64,000 nt of DNA, taken from the NCBI GenBank assembly GCA_944548615.1, contig OX155980.1, positions 55,549,903 to 55,613,902 on the forward strand. Reading direction: 5' to 3'. The notes beneath the pieces were generated by a model that searched no databases, was not told the origin of the DNA, and saw only the letters and a list, made by a program, of their open reading frames with translations. The stretch is from Micropterix aruncella (lineage: Eukaryota; Arthropoda; Insecta; Lepidoptera; Micropterigidae). Made by a program: the position numbers and the translations under genes. Of this stretch, positions 1-11,400 are shown one piece after another. How positions within the stretch are numbered: the stretch's first letter is position 1; the number at the start of each line of letters is the position of its first letter.

Positions 1-685
1 CAACCCTGGTTTTTCGTCGAAGCGTAGGTACTTATTTCGAAAACGGGCTCGAGATGTCCTACTGATGTTATTTTACTATTACTACACTCTCAAATAGACA
101 CTAAGCCATCGGTTTTTGAATAAAAAACTAAATATTTTTTAATAATTGTGTGTAGTGTATCTAATCAGTCTGTGGATCCTTATAAGTAGGTATACCAACT
201 GTACCCGCGGCTCCACCACGTTAATTATAATTTACGCCAGTTGTTTTTTTATTATCCTGCGCCACCGTCAAAGTTAACGAAAAAAAACCTATGCTAAATA
301 TAAAACTGTTTCCTAAGCCAGTGTTCCAGCTATCTCTATTATATATACAATAAATATTTTTATATGTAAAGTGTACCCAGCATTTAATAACTAATTATGC
401 ATATTAATTAAATGTATTGTGGTTGTGTATAAAAGTATTAAAATAAAATATCAATTTATTAATCCATGATGTATTAGAGATTGTATAGTCGTAGTATACA
501 CATCTGAAGTTTTGTATATTTGGGTGCATTTGTGACTTTTATTAGGTAATGAATCTTATTAAAACGGGTTTTTTATGTAGATCTACCCATATTTATATTT
601 ATATGTTCATTTATCCCCACCTTTTCTTGTGGGTAAAAAACCGTAGATTTCGGAATAAAACACTATATTTTTTTAATGTATATAT
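1..685. other. AT-rich upstream sequence, no gene seen
   Basis: AT-rich sequence upstream of the Abl first exon. I see no convincing coding segment, RNA gene or repeat end here. Confidence 0.6.
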
Positions 686-1003
686 TGGGCTCGATTGCGT
701 TTCTTGAACTAAAATCGGAAATTAGTTCGTATGAACGAGACAGAGCAGTACGTCAGAGCGGAATGTGAAATGAATGGTTGTCACTTTTCCTTATTATAAC
801 TACCCACCGAAGAAAAAGCAGTTGCATCTAACACCGCACGAAATGTGTTCAAACTTATTCGAGCGTCTATAACTTCGACAGATAGTTTTGGTGTAGGAGA
901 ATCGACGACAGTTCACATCGTATTCCGTTCAAACGTATTGCTCTGTCTCGTTCGGTTGAACAAATTTCCTATTTTAGTCCACGAAGAAACGCAATCGGGC
1001 CCA
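686..1003. mobile_element. MITE family A, copy 1 (non-autonomous DNA transposon)
   Basis: Both ends carry the same inverted repeat: the left end reads TGGGCTCGATTGCGTTTCTT and the right end is its complement (AAGAAACGCAATCGGGCCCA with one change). The similarity continues inward for about 100 bp on each side (GAGACAGAGCA / TGCTCTGTCTC). The element is 318 bp. Related copies are at 25721-26007 and, split by other insertions, at 39992-41389. The apparent reading frame inside it is a by-product of the inverted repeat. The superfamily is not assigned because the target duplication (ATT or TA) is ambiguous. Confidence 0.8.
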
Positions 1004-1904
1004 TTATTGTTTAAACATACATTTCTTCGTCGACAATTAATTCGTCTACTAAGAAGTCAGCAGGTCCTTCTAATTCTAGATACCGTAACGTAAAACGAAG
1101 GAATCAACACACAGTAGCGAGCTGTAGGTACGTATCCACCCACTGATATTCTATCTCTCTCTTACTTCTCTTACGTCTATCGCTACCTGAATTCTTACTT
1201 CCATAACTGGTTTAGAACATAGCGCGACCGTAGAATAGGGAAATAGTACATACAGGATATCCTAAGTGCTTTCCTTTGATGTGCCGAAAAATGATGCCAG
1301 GCTCGCGTCCAAGCTAATATAAGTCGGAAGATGCGTAGTTCACCTATTATATCATTCAATATTTTTATTTTAGAGATAAAAAGAGAAAATAAAAAATAGA
1401 ACATATTTTTATATGAATTTTATTGTCACATTCTTATTATTATTCATTTTCTATATACTGGAAATAATTTAACTAACTGAATTATTTAAACAAAATACAT
1501 GTTCTTTGCAAATCTAGAATTAAATAAAAAAATAAATATTTGTTTATTTCAAGACGCTATAACTTCGTTCAGCCACTGATTACAGCTTAGCTGCCATATT
1601 ATTATAATGAAATGTCACATATTTAGTAAACTTTCGTTTGGTCTCAAAGTGTTACAGCCTGGGTACGAAACCGCCCATTGTCTTTTCGGATTTGTATAAT
1701 ACGAATACGATATGAATTAATGAGTTGCTTTGATATTCTTGCTTCTTTACACAAGCACAATTAATTACTATGAGTCTCTAGTTACTCTGGGTACAACAAC
1801 GCCAATGTCCTTTAATTTTGTTTCGTGGCTACTAATGTTTAGGTGCAGCTAGCTTTTTTTAAGTACGTTGTCACGTATTGGAACGTAACTAGCTACAGTT
1901 TGAG
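1004..1904. other. AT-rich sequence, no gene seen
   Basis: Mostly AT-rich sequence between MITE A and the GC-richer Abl leader. No coding or RNA gene could be supported. Confidence 0.55.
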
Positions 1905-2266
1905 ATAGCTAGTTGCGCTGCAGCAATACCTCGCCCACGGCTACTCGCTGAGAAACTTGTCAGCAGCGGTCGGAGAACTGCGAGCGGTCGGTCGGTCGGT
2001 CCGGCGGCTATGGCGGCTGTCTTGCGTCGCCTTGGATGTTTATATGTCGCGTATCGCGCTGAATCCCTATTATTATGAAGCCAATGTTCGTTCGCTAGTT
2101 CGGCTCCGGCGAATGAACATTTACGCGAGGTCGTGCCTCGCGCTAGCTTTCCCGATTGGCGAAGTGCTGTCAGTGATTTGTGAGATAGTTTGTGATTATC
2201 GGCTTTTATACGGAATAATGGTGACATATCTTGTTGTTTGAATCGCCTGCATTCGAACGTGCAATA
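1905..2266 (+). promoter_or_regulatory. Probable Abl 5' UTR and promoter-proximal region
   Basis: The stretch from about 1910 to 2200 is clearly richer in GC and CpG than the sequence on either side and leads directly into the Abl start codon at 2267. It contains a short GGTCGGTC tandem near 1985-2000. Small open frames on both strands show no recognisable protein. This is inferred to be the first-exon leader and promoter-proximal DNA. The exact transcription start cannot be read from sequence. Confidence 0.45.
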
Positions 2267-2393
2267 ATGGGCGCGCAACAGGGCAAGGAGAGAAATGTGG
2301 CTAGCGGTGCCTCTATTAGATCCACACGAAATAAGCCAAGAGCGCCCAAAGACCCTAGGATGCTTGGCTCCAATATATTTACGGAGCATAGCG
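2267..2393 (+). CDS. Abl: Abl tyrosine kinase, coding exon 1 (N-terminus)
   Basis: The exon encodes 42 codons plus one base. It begins MGAQQGKER and ends NIFTEHS, then meets a GT donor (GGTAAGC) in phase 1. Insect Abl proteins begin MGAQQGK and carry a NIFTEH motif immediately before EALLQSRPLPHIP, which is exactly where exon 2 resumes. The glycine at position 2 is consistent with the N-myristoylation known for Abl-family kinases. The product is a cytoplasmic non-receptor tyrosine kinase acting in cytoskeleton and axon-guidance signalling. The middle of this segment (Asn-Val-Ala-Ser-Gly to Arg-Ala-Pro) is shorter than in Drosophila, where the region is long and low-complexity. The start is chosen because it matches the family N-terminus. 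A different upstream first exon cannot be excluded. Confidence 0.88.
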
Positions 2394-2614
2394 GTAAGCC
2401 TTTCATTTTATTTATAGCTATCCATTCATACTTATTAACGGTGTCGGTAAAATTGCTGATAAACGTGACAATCGGCTTTTTTTTCAAATTTCCTTGTCTT
2501 AGGTAAATCCTCCTTGGGCGGTTATGTTCGTTAATCCGCGTACTATATTCACAACGGAACATGTAATGCAGCAAAGGCTTCTACAAATTTCCATAGACTG
2601 TACAGTTTATCTAT

Positions 2615-2638
2615 GCGCTGAGGCATACGCCTCAGCGC
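2615..2638. repeat. Perfect 10-bp-stem hairpin just downstream of exon 1
   Basis: GCGCTGAGGC, a 4-base ATAC loop, then GCCTCAGCGC. It is about 220 bp inside intron 1. Function unknown; it could be a hairpin relic of a small element. Confidence 0.7.
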
Positions 2639-2816
2639 TCATACAATGAGCCTTGCTATAAAAACATTTGCTTCAAGCTCGCGGCGATAGTCAGTTTTTA
2701 GGATAAACGAAATGGGCTTGTATTCTGCAAGTTGAGTTTGGACCGTTGCTCGAGCGCGAACGTAGAATCTGAAATTGAGCAGACTGAAGAATATACTTTT
2801 ATGTTAATAACATATA

Positions 2817-4057
2817 TTAGGGGCAACTAAGTTCTTGCTATGTTTTTTTTATGAAAATGCAAATTAATTTTTAAAAAATGGTTACAAATAAATCATTCAA
2901 AGTATTGCCCATCGCTAGGTACAACTTTTACCCATCTTTCTGGCAGAGCTCGAATACTGTTACGGTAAAAGTGTTCACCTTTTGAGGCTATCAACAAATC
3001 AAGCCATTTTTTGATGTCTTCATATGAGTGGAACTGCTGATCAGCCAGACCATGTGCCGTCGAACGGAACAAGTAATTGGAACAGATAATTGGATAGCGC
3101 AATATCTGGGGAAAATGGCGGCTGGGGTAGGACTTCCCATTTGAGCGTTTCCAGTTAGGTTTTAACGGGTTCGGCAAAGTGAGGCCGAGCGATGTCTGCT
3201 GTAGAATCACTTTTTGTGCCTCTGCTCATATTTTAACCCGTTTTCGCGTAGTGCTCGGCTCAATTGCATCAGTTGAAGTCGATACCGTTCCCCAGTGATG
3301 GTTTTGTTGGTTTTCAACCGTTCATAATAAATAACCCCGACCTGGTACCACCAAATACACAACATAACCTTCGCAGCAAGGAATATTTGGCCGAGCCGGC
3401 GATGTAGAAGCATGACCGGGCAGTTGTCGTGACTTTCTTCTCTTTGGGTTGCTGTAATGAATCCATTTTTTATCACCCGTCACGATGCAATGAAGAAAAC
3501 TCTTCCTTGTTTGCCGCTAGAGCAGTTGTTCACAGGCGAAAAAACAACGCTCAAGTCCCTTGAGCGGACATCATTCCCAACGCATGCAATCGCAATGCTG
3601 AAGCAAGCTCTTATTGCGTTTGGCACAAAGCTTCATCGAGCAATGCCTCCAATTCAGCGTTTTCGAAGGATTTTGGCCTTGCTTCACGCGGACAGTCGTC
3701 AACATCAAAATCACCGTCTTTGAAGCGACGGAACCAATCATGGCACGTTATTTTACTTAGTACAGCATCTCCGTAAACTTTTTGGAGCTCTCGATGCGCT
3801 TCAGCCGCCGTATTCTTCGAATGAAAGAAGAAAATCAACACTTCCCTTCAGCAAATGACGATTATTTGGCACAAAATCAGACATTTTCACACAACCAAAA
3901 GTATATGACTTCAAAACAATATCACTAACGTGTCAAAACGGATTGTTTACCATATGTCTAAGCGTGGGCTATGACGTTTTGGATATGTCAAAATTGACCA
4001 GCACTTCCTGCTGGATCCATCTATTGACAAATAGCGAGAACTTAGTTGTGCACCTAA
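2817..4057 (-). mobile_element. Mariner element, cecropia-like subfamily, 1.24 kb with TA duplication
   Basis: The left end starts TTAGGGGCAACTAAGTTC and the right end, read on the other strand, starts TTAGGTGCACAACTAAGTTC. The element sits between TA dinucleotides (2815-2816 and 4058-4059). Its length matches mariner elements (about 1.3 kb). The transposase on the minus strand is broken. Downstream is the LINE at 4254. Confidence 0.9.
2893..3890 (-). pseudogene. Broken mariner transposase (cecropia-like)
   Basis: Three consecutive minus-strand segments together give a mariner transposase in order. 3611-3841 has the N-terminal helix-turn-helix part (CHDWFRRFKDGDFDVDD, ELEALLDEALCQTQ). 3207-3476 has the middle, including KVMLCIWWYQVGVIYYERL and the TGERYRLQLMQLSRAL helix. 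2893-3210 has the C-terminus (YLFRSTAHGLADQQF, IRALPERWVKVVPSDGQYFE). Frameshifts separate the segments and at least one stretch of the catalytic core is degraded, so the copy cannot make a full transposase. The motif spelling is that of the cecropia-type mariners known from moths and other insects. Confidence 0.88.
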
Positions 4058-4253
4058 TACATTACAGCCAATATCAGCTATGGGATCCTAAACTTAAATG
4101 TTTTTAAAGAAACGGTGTGTAGTATCGCTACTGTATTTTTTTGTGTGTGAAATTGTCACATGTACAGCTTTTCAGCACAACTTTCACTCCACGGCCTAAT
4201 TTCATTTCCTCCTCAGCTGACATTTCATAATACGTGATATGTTTACATAACTA

Positions 4254-6660
4254 CTGTAGTCCCACAGAATTTCGGCCGAGCGACAGTCATCTTAATTTCG
4301 AAGGTCCCAGAATGCACCGGACCAAAGGACCCTCGGCCCATTGCTCTGACAGATACTGTGGTCAAAATCTTTTTTGGCATAGTCCACATGAGGATGAGCG
4401 AATTCATGCATCGGAACGAGTACCTTGGAGTGTCAGTACAAAAAGGCTTCGTGCGTGGCGTCACAGGCTGCCTCGAGCACAATTCTCTCTTGGCTGCTGC
4501 CATTAAGGATGCGAGACAGCACGAACGCCAAATCAATGTATGCTGGCTCGACCTAGAGAATGCCTTTGGGTCAGTTCGGCACAGTCTCCTCCACTTTGCG
4601 CTCCGCTGGTACAACTTCCCACCTGTGGTGCGTGACATTGTAGCCTCCTACTACAACTGTCTGACGTTCCATGTCAAAACGCAAGAATGGACTACCCGCT
4701 CTATATCATATTCAATTGGACTGTTTCAGGGCTGTTGCCTCTCTCCGACGATATTCAATATCGTTTTCAATATACTGCTGGAAAGCCTGACCCAGTTCGA
4801 CAAGAAGTGGGGTTACCGTTTTAAAACAGACGGCCAATACACATCGTCGTGCCTCGCTTTTGCCAACGACCTAACTTTTATCACCAGGAGCCCCAAGCAG
4901 CTTTCCCTGCTATTACAGAAAGTGGAGCTGTTCTGCGACTGGTCAGGCTGTATAAAAGTGAAGCCCTCCAAATGTTTTTGCCTTGGACTCGCCCGCATAG
5001 ACACAAAATTTACGTCCTATGACCCAAAATTGGTCTATAAGGGCTCTATTATCTCCCTTATAGACCCAAATAACCACTTCAAATTTCTTGGCAGGAAAAT
5101 CACCTGCCAGGGAAAAGACCTCTCTGGCGATCATGTTATAGAACATTTCAGTAGTTGCCTGGAAAAGATAGATGCATTGCTAATTTCTGGCCCTCGTAAG
5201 GCTTGGATCTATGACAACTATCTAACTTCACATTTGTCATGGCCCTTTCTTATTTACGATTTCACCAAAACCCAACTGTCTCGTCTGGATGTACTGGTGA
5301 CAGCTAGTTTAAAATCCTGGTTGTCCTTAGCCAAACCAGCTGACCCCTCGACTCTCTTCAGGTCCAAACACAATTTTGGGCTAGCTCTAAAACTGCCCTC
5401 TCTGCTCTACGCCAACTCCAGAATAACCAAAAATTCGATTCTAAGCAATTCCAAGGATCCGGCAATATCGAAGCACGTAGTAAGTGGCTGTAGTGAGTCA
5501 AATGATCTACAAGCCCGCGTCGACTTCCACAAAAAGTTTCTTACTGGAATCAGCCAGAATGGCACTGGTCTGGGGTATGGCAGTACAGCCATGAGCGATG
5601 TAGACTTGAAGAAGTCTCTCTTGCGGGGAGATTACGACAGCAATAGTATGGCTCACGCTATTGGCCTTCAATGCCAGAATGATTGCACAACGATTGGAGA
5701 CTTTTGCATTCCTCCTCCAATGCACTGGAAAGTAATGTTGTATGACTGGACGCCAGAGATGCTGAAATTTTATTTAAATGCCTTTCAGCATACACTTCCA
5801 GACCCCAGTAACCTCGCTCGTTGGAGCTATGCCGAGGATAGTTCATGTCCCCTTTGTAGCAACACCCCTTGCACAGCTAGACATATTCTAGCTGGCTGCA
5901 AGGTGGCCTTGGATCATGGACGGTACACTTACCGCCACGACAAAGTCCTTGCTCTTATTCGCAAGGTACTTAGCCTCTCAGTGGCTCGTGCCAACAAGGG
6001 TTCCACAGTATCCTCCAAACCCCCAATACAGTTTGTGCGTGTTGGGTCTAAAGGCAAGAAACATCTCACTGCAAAACCTTTCTCAATAATCGAGAAAGCT
6101 TCAGTTTGGATTATGGAGGTCAATTCGGTCTCTAAGCAGTATAAATTCCCTGAAAGTCTCGGATGCACAGCCCTGCGTCCAGATATAACTCTTTACTCTC
6201 TATTTTGGAAGATGGTCCTTATCGTAGAATTAACTGTTCCATGGGAATCAAATATCCCAAAAGACCACGAGTACAAATTAAATAAATACCATGACCTCGC
6301 AAATGCCGTCACCCGGAACGGCTTCACTGTTCACCTTCACGCAGTGGAAGTAGGCGCTCGTGGCCTGCCAGCTAAATCTTTGTTTCACCTTTAAAGATCT
6401 TGTCCTCTCCAGGAAAATAATCAACTCCTTTCTAGAAAAATTATCTAATACCGCAATTTCTGCATCTCAAATTCTATGGTTTTGAAGGGGGAGTGAATGG
6501 GTGGTAAGGTGACGCTCACATGTGGCAAGACAGCTGTCCTAAACCTACCACCGCCGGTCGTTAGTCCGGAATCCACCCTTCACCTGCCAGAAGTGTAATA
6601 ATTATATATGATGGGCCCGATTTTTGGTCGGTGAATTCCATGGCAGCTCCGTTTGTATTT
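4254..6660 (+). mobile_element. R2/NeSL-group non-LTR retrotransposon, copy 1, 5'-truncated
   Basis: Homology to copy 2 (8485-11760) begins abruptly near 4254 (GTAGTCCCACAGAATTT) and continues through the 3' UTR, which includes GATGGGCCCGA and TTCCATGGCAGCTCCGTTTG, to about 6650. An ATTTT-rich tail follows (TATTTTATTTTATTTTATAC). Abrupt 5' truncation with an intact 3' end is the normal outcome of target-primed reverse transcription. Confidence 0.87.
4358..6394 (+). pseudogene. Reverse transcriptase with restriction-like endonuclease, dead copy
   Basis: A 678-codon open frame covers the reverse transcriptase palm and thumb. It has VCWLDLENAFGSVRH (motif A region) and FQGCCLSPTIFNIVFNILL (motif B region). 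The catalytic box is Phe-Ala-Asn-Asp-Leu where copy 2 has Phe-Ala-Asp-Asp-Leu. After the RT comes a zinc-binding CPLCSNTPCTARHILAGC (CX2CX8HX4C) near residues 505-522. The restriction-like endonuclease core follows (RPDI...VELTVPWE...K), typical of the R2/NeSL/CRE group. The frame also ends early: a frameshift near LFHL relative to copy 2 removes the last residues. The Asp-to-Asn change at codon 4865-4867 should abolish polymerase activity. The clade within this group (NeSL/Utopia favoured from the CX2C...RYTYRHDKVL block) is an inference. Confidence 0.85.
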
Positions 6661-6867
6661 TATTTTATTTTATACATCATGTAGATCTTGAGTCTACACG
6701 ACGACGCAAGAATCACTCGAGTAGCCCTTTCCGCTGTGGAGTTATGTCTAATTCTTTGGTCGCATGGATTGAGTTTTGAAACCCCTATCGGACCCCTCCT
6801 CTGCAGACTCAGGCAAGTTGTATACAAGTTAAGCATATGGACTATGGTCTATTTTTGGAATATATAC

Positions 6868-7110
6868 GCCTCTTAGAGGCTCGTGCCAACAAGGGTCTGA
6901 CAGTACCTTCCAAACCCCCAATACAGTTTGTGCGGGATGGCTCTAAAGGCGGGAAACATTCTTCAGATTGGATTCTAAAGGTCGATTCAGTCGCCAAGCA
7001 GAAGCAATTCTCGAAAGGTCTCGGATACACAGTCCTCTGTCCAGATTTTCCGAGCCTGTGCAAAAATTTGACATCGGCTTCCCTCTTACTCAAGCATTTG
7101 AGATTAATAA
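6868..7110 (+). pseudogene. Small rearranged fragment of the same R2/NeSL-group LINE
   Basis: Encodes RANKGLTVPSKPPIQFVRDGSKGGKH, interrupted and followed by DWILKVDSVAKQKQFSKGLGYT. These match the linker between zinc motif and endonuclease of the copies at 4358-6394 and 10375-11612, with an internal deletion of the TKPFSIIEKA part. It ends before the endonuclease core. Confidence 0.8.
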
Positions 7111-7636
7111 TTTAAAGAACTCACGAATCAAATAAACTCGGTTTTTTTAACACCAGGTTTTTTTAACACCAAGGAACAAGAACCTTTTCCTTATGTGGCA
7201 TTAACATAGAATACATATAACCAGTATAGACATATATATCCTTCTAGCCGTGTTCGGCCATAGCGACTGCATTGTAGATTCTAGTGACTTCTTTAGTCTT
7301 CTCAGAGTCCATTGTTCGGAAGCAGTCAAGTGCGCAGGCTATATTATAGGGCACAGGTGGGCGCGCGACCACGGGTGCACTCTCTCTTCCTCCCTCTTCT
7401 GAACCCGATGGAACGGAGACCGTTACGACATGAGAAAAGTTTGGATGCAGATAAAATTAAATAAATTAATTAATCGCCAACACAGCAATGGCTGTCATTC
7501 TTAAATTTGTACTCAATATTGCAGAGCTATTTTATTCGGATTTAGTTCGTTTTTCCACACTGTCATTTATGAAATTGGTAGTTATGGCTTGTGGCGATGT
7601 TTAAGGTTTTTCTGGAGCTATTGTAGAGATGACAGG
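7111..7636. other. Unassigned spacer
   Basis: A short tandem GGTTTTTTTAACACCA doublet lies near 7141-7172. No other coding or repeat signal was supported. Confidence 0.5.
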
Positions 7637-8280
7637 TCACTTATTGGTAGTTGTTGTAGTAGGCGGTGATGTAGAAGATGCATTATTGGATTTATCCTGG
7701 TTTTCTGATGATCTCGTGTTGTTGCTCATGGGGCTGTGTTGAATACAGCATACAGTTTCTTGTTCCAACATTATACAAAATTGTGATAGTTTCCCTTTTG
7801 GAAAATCTGCATCAGTTTTTGGACAACTTTCCGGCGGTAGACATACTCCTAAAACGCCATTTATTTCACATGACTCTTCACGGCAGTGTATATGCCAGGT
7901 CCTTTGGCACTTCCGCAAGGACTCTTTCCAATACTGGTAACGGCGATTATGTTGAGGCATTGGTTGTCAGCTATCGTCACTTGCAGAGGTCCACCACTAT
8001 CGCCTCCACAAGAGTCTCATCCTCCTTCTAAGCTTCCAGCGCACAATTGATCGTCCGTTATACCTTGCGGTAACCTCCTTCTGAGAGTCTTGCATATAGT
8101 CTTCGACAGGTCGGCTGGTCAATCAAATCCACCACCACCTTCAGTAAGTCGTCCGATGTATCTTCAGCATAGTCGATCTGCCCCCAGCCTGTAACGACAG
8201 CTCGCTTGTTATCGATGGTCGACTTTGTCCATAGACACGCTGGTCGAATATTTAAAGTGAACATCTCAGACCGATAAGAT
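7637..8280 (-). pseudogene. Clip-domain serine protease copy, broken and with domains in reversed order
   Basis: Read on the minus strand from 8280, the first segment (8058-8264) encodes part of a trypsin fold (RPACLW, AVVTGWGQIDYAEDTSDDLLKV). After a frameshift near 8058 it continues GITDDQLCAGSLEGG, a stop, then DSCGGDSGGPLQV with the catalytic-serine GDSGG motif, and on to GPGIYTAVKS. A second frameshift then leads into a cysteine-rich clip domain (CEINGVLGVCLPPESCP...FCIMLEQETVCC) followed by a Ser/Thr/Pro-rich linker (to 7637). In real clip proteases the clip domain and linker precede the protease domain, so this order is inverted. The His and Asp catalytic regions are absent. Best explained as a duplicated and rearranged gene fragment trapped in the intron, not a functional gene. 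Confidence 0.8.
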
Positions 8281-8486
8281 CCTTCGGGACGCGTCCCGTG
8301 TTAACCGCGAGTGAATCCAGACTGTAGAATTGCACTATATTCTTATAAATTTATTATTTAATTATTATTTAGAGGTGAGAAAATTTTAAAATAGGTTGAC
8401 ACTTAGAATTGAAATTTCAAACTGAATATAGTATAGACAACACACATACCATCAATACTTAGATCCCAGAAAATGTTACGATATAA

Positions 8487-11400
8487 TCTTGCTACAGTTT
8501 TAACTACAGCAAAACGGTTTTGTCTGCCGCCAAGGGAAAAATCCAAATCCCGGAAGATATGGCCACGGAATACTTTTCGACCACGTATGAGGACCCAATG
8601 CGGCTCCATAATTACAGCCCTCCGCCGGGCATTACACCTCCGCCCCTGCCTACGGTAGCTTTTGCTTCTCAACCTCCATCACTAGATGAGATTCTTAATG
8701 AAGTAAAGAGGAAGCCGTCGGGCTCTACTCCGGGTCCCGATGGTATTCCCTATTTAGTATACAAAAAATGCCCCTGCCTTCTGCAATATTTAGGATCCAT
8801 CTTCCGAAATATATGGAATAGCGGTGTAGTCCCACAGAATTTTGGCCGAGCGACAGTCATCTTAATTCCGAAGGTCCCAGTTTGCACCGGACCAAAGGAC
8901 GCTCGGCCAATTGCTCTCACAGACACTGTGGCCAAAATCTTTTTTAGCATAGTCCACACGAGGATGAGCGAATTCATGCACCGGAATGAGTACCTTGGAG
9001 TATCAGTTCAAAAAGGCTTCATGCGCGGCGTCTCGGGCTGCCTCGAGCACAACTCTCTCCTGGCTGCTGCCATCAAGGATGCGAGACAGCACGAACGCCA
9101 AATCAATGTATGCTGGCTCGACCTAGAGAATGCCTTTGGGTCAGTCCGACACAGTCTCCTCCACTTTGCACTCCGCTGGTACAACTTCCCACCAGTCGTG
9201 CGTGACATTGTAGCCTCCTACTACAACTGTCTGACTTTCCATGTTAAAACGCAAGAATGGACTACCCGCTCTATACCATATTCAATTGGACTATTTCAGG
9301 GCTGTTGCCTCTCCCCGACGATTTTTAATATAGTTTTTAATATACTTCTGGAAAGCCTGAGCCAGTTTGACAGGAAGTGGGGCTACCGTTTTAAAACAGA
9401 CGGCCAATACACCTCGTCGTGCCTCGCTTTTGCCGACGACCTAACTTTCATCACCAGAAGCCCCAAGCAGCTTTCCCTGCTATTACAGAAAGTGGAGCTT
9501 TTCTGCGACTGGTCAGGCTGTATAAAAGTGAAGCCCTCCAAATGTTTTTGCCTTGGACTCGCCCGCATGGGCACAAAATTTACATCCTATGACCCCAAAT
9601 TGGTCTATAAGGGCTCTAATATCTCCCTTATAGACCCAAACAATCATTTCAAATTCCTCGGCAGAAAAATCACCCATCAGGGAAAAGACGTCTCGGGCGA
9701 TCATGTTATAGAGCATTTCAAAAGTTGCCTGGCGAAAATAGATGCCTTGCTAATTTCTGGCCCTCGTAAGGCCTGGATCTATGACAATTATCTAACGTCA
9801 CATTTGTCATGGCCCTTTCTTCTTTACGATTTTACCAAAACCCAACTGTCCCGTCTAGATGTGTCTCCAATCGGTTGTGCTCTCCGACTAACAGTCGGGG
9901 GAGTCTGGGAACTGTACTGTTTCCTATAGAGCGGGGGTGGTTGCGTACCTTATGGCGACTGCTCTGGAATTGACCATTGGCCATCCGATCCCGGGTAAGA
10001 GGCGGGCAAAGGACGCCTTGGTCCGCGAAGATTGTACGGTCTGCGCACCGTGCGGGGTTTGCTCCAATCGGTTGTGCTCTCCGTTTCACCGCTTCATAAG
10101 GGAGAGGACCGCGCAAGCGACCTCGAACTCGGTACCAATCGAGAGACCGGAGAAATCTGGTCACAATTGGAAGTGAGGGCGCGAGTATCTCGAGCCCGCC
10201 GGGTTTACTCCTGGCTAACTCGCGGTAAGGCGTTGGACTCTCACGGGTTGTTGACGTAGCTGGACGTAGAATGTACTGTCCAAAGTCTCTACGTTCACTG
10301 CAGGGCGATAGAACGACTAATCGTTAAAACGTCCTGTGGTGACGGGCTCGCCCGTTGTAGTTGACACCGCAAGATGTCCCGTCTAGATGCACTGGTGACA
10401 GCTAGTTTAAAATCCTGGCTGTCCTTAGCCAAACCAGCTGACCCCTCGACTCTCTTCAGGTCCAAACAAAATTTTGGGCTAGCGCTTAAACTGCCCTCTC
10501 TGCTCTACGCCAACTCCAGAATAACCAAAAATTCGATTCTGTGCAATTCCAAAGATCCGGCAATATCGAAGCACGTAATAAGTGGCTGTAGTGATTCAAA
10601 TGAACTACAAGCCCGCGTAGACTTCCACAAAAGGTTCCTTACTGGAATCAGCCAGAATGGCACTGGTCTGGGGTATGGCAGTACAACCACGAGCGACGTG
10701 GACTTGAAGAAGTCTCTTTTGCGGGGAGATTACGACAGCAAGAGTATGGCTCATGCTATTGGCCTTCAATGCCAGAATGACTGGACAACAATTGGTGACT
10801 TTTGCATTCCGCCTCCAATGCACTGGAAGGTAATGCTCTATGACTGGACGCCAGAGATGCTGAAATTTTATTTGAATGCCTTTCAGCATACACTTCCAGA
10901 CCCCAGTAACCTCGCTCGTTGGAGCTTTGCCGAGGATAGTTCTTGTCCCCTCTGTAGCAATACCCCTTGCACAGCTAGACACATTCTAGCTGGCTGCAAG
11001 GTGGCCTTAGATCAAGGACGGTACACTTACCGCCATGACAAAGTTCTCGCTGTTATTCGCGAGGTAATTAGTCTCTCAGTGGCTCGTGCCAACAAGGGTT
11101 TGACAGTATCCTCCAAACCCCCAATACAGTTTGTGCGGGATGGCTCTAAAGGCAAAAAACATTTAACTACAAAACCTTTCTCAATAATCGAGAAAGCTAC
11201 AGATTGGACTCTGGAGGTTGATTCGGTCTCTAAGCGGTATAAATTCCCTGAAAGTCTCGGATGCACAGCCCTCCGTCCAGATATAACTCTTTACTCTCTA
11301 TCTCGGAAGGTGGCTCTTATTGTAGAATTAACTGTTCCATGGGAATCAAATATCCCAAAAGACCACGAGTACAAATTAAATAAATACCATGATCTTGCAA

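Noticed and set aside
1957..2241. Open frames on both strands over the Abl leader
   Set aside because: They lie in GC-rich 5' leader sequence, show no domains and do not continue into the Abl frame.
9862..10374. Solo LTR interpretation of the 513-bp insertion
   Set aside because: Ends are not TG...CA in a symmetrical LTR form and the duplication is 15 bp instead of 4-6 bp.
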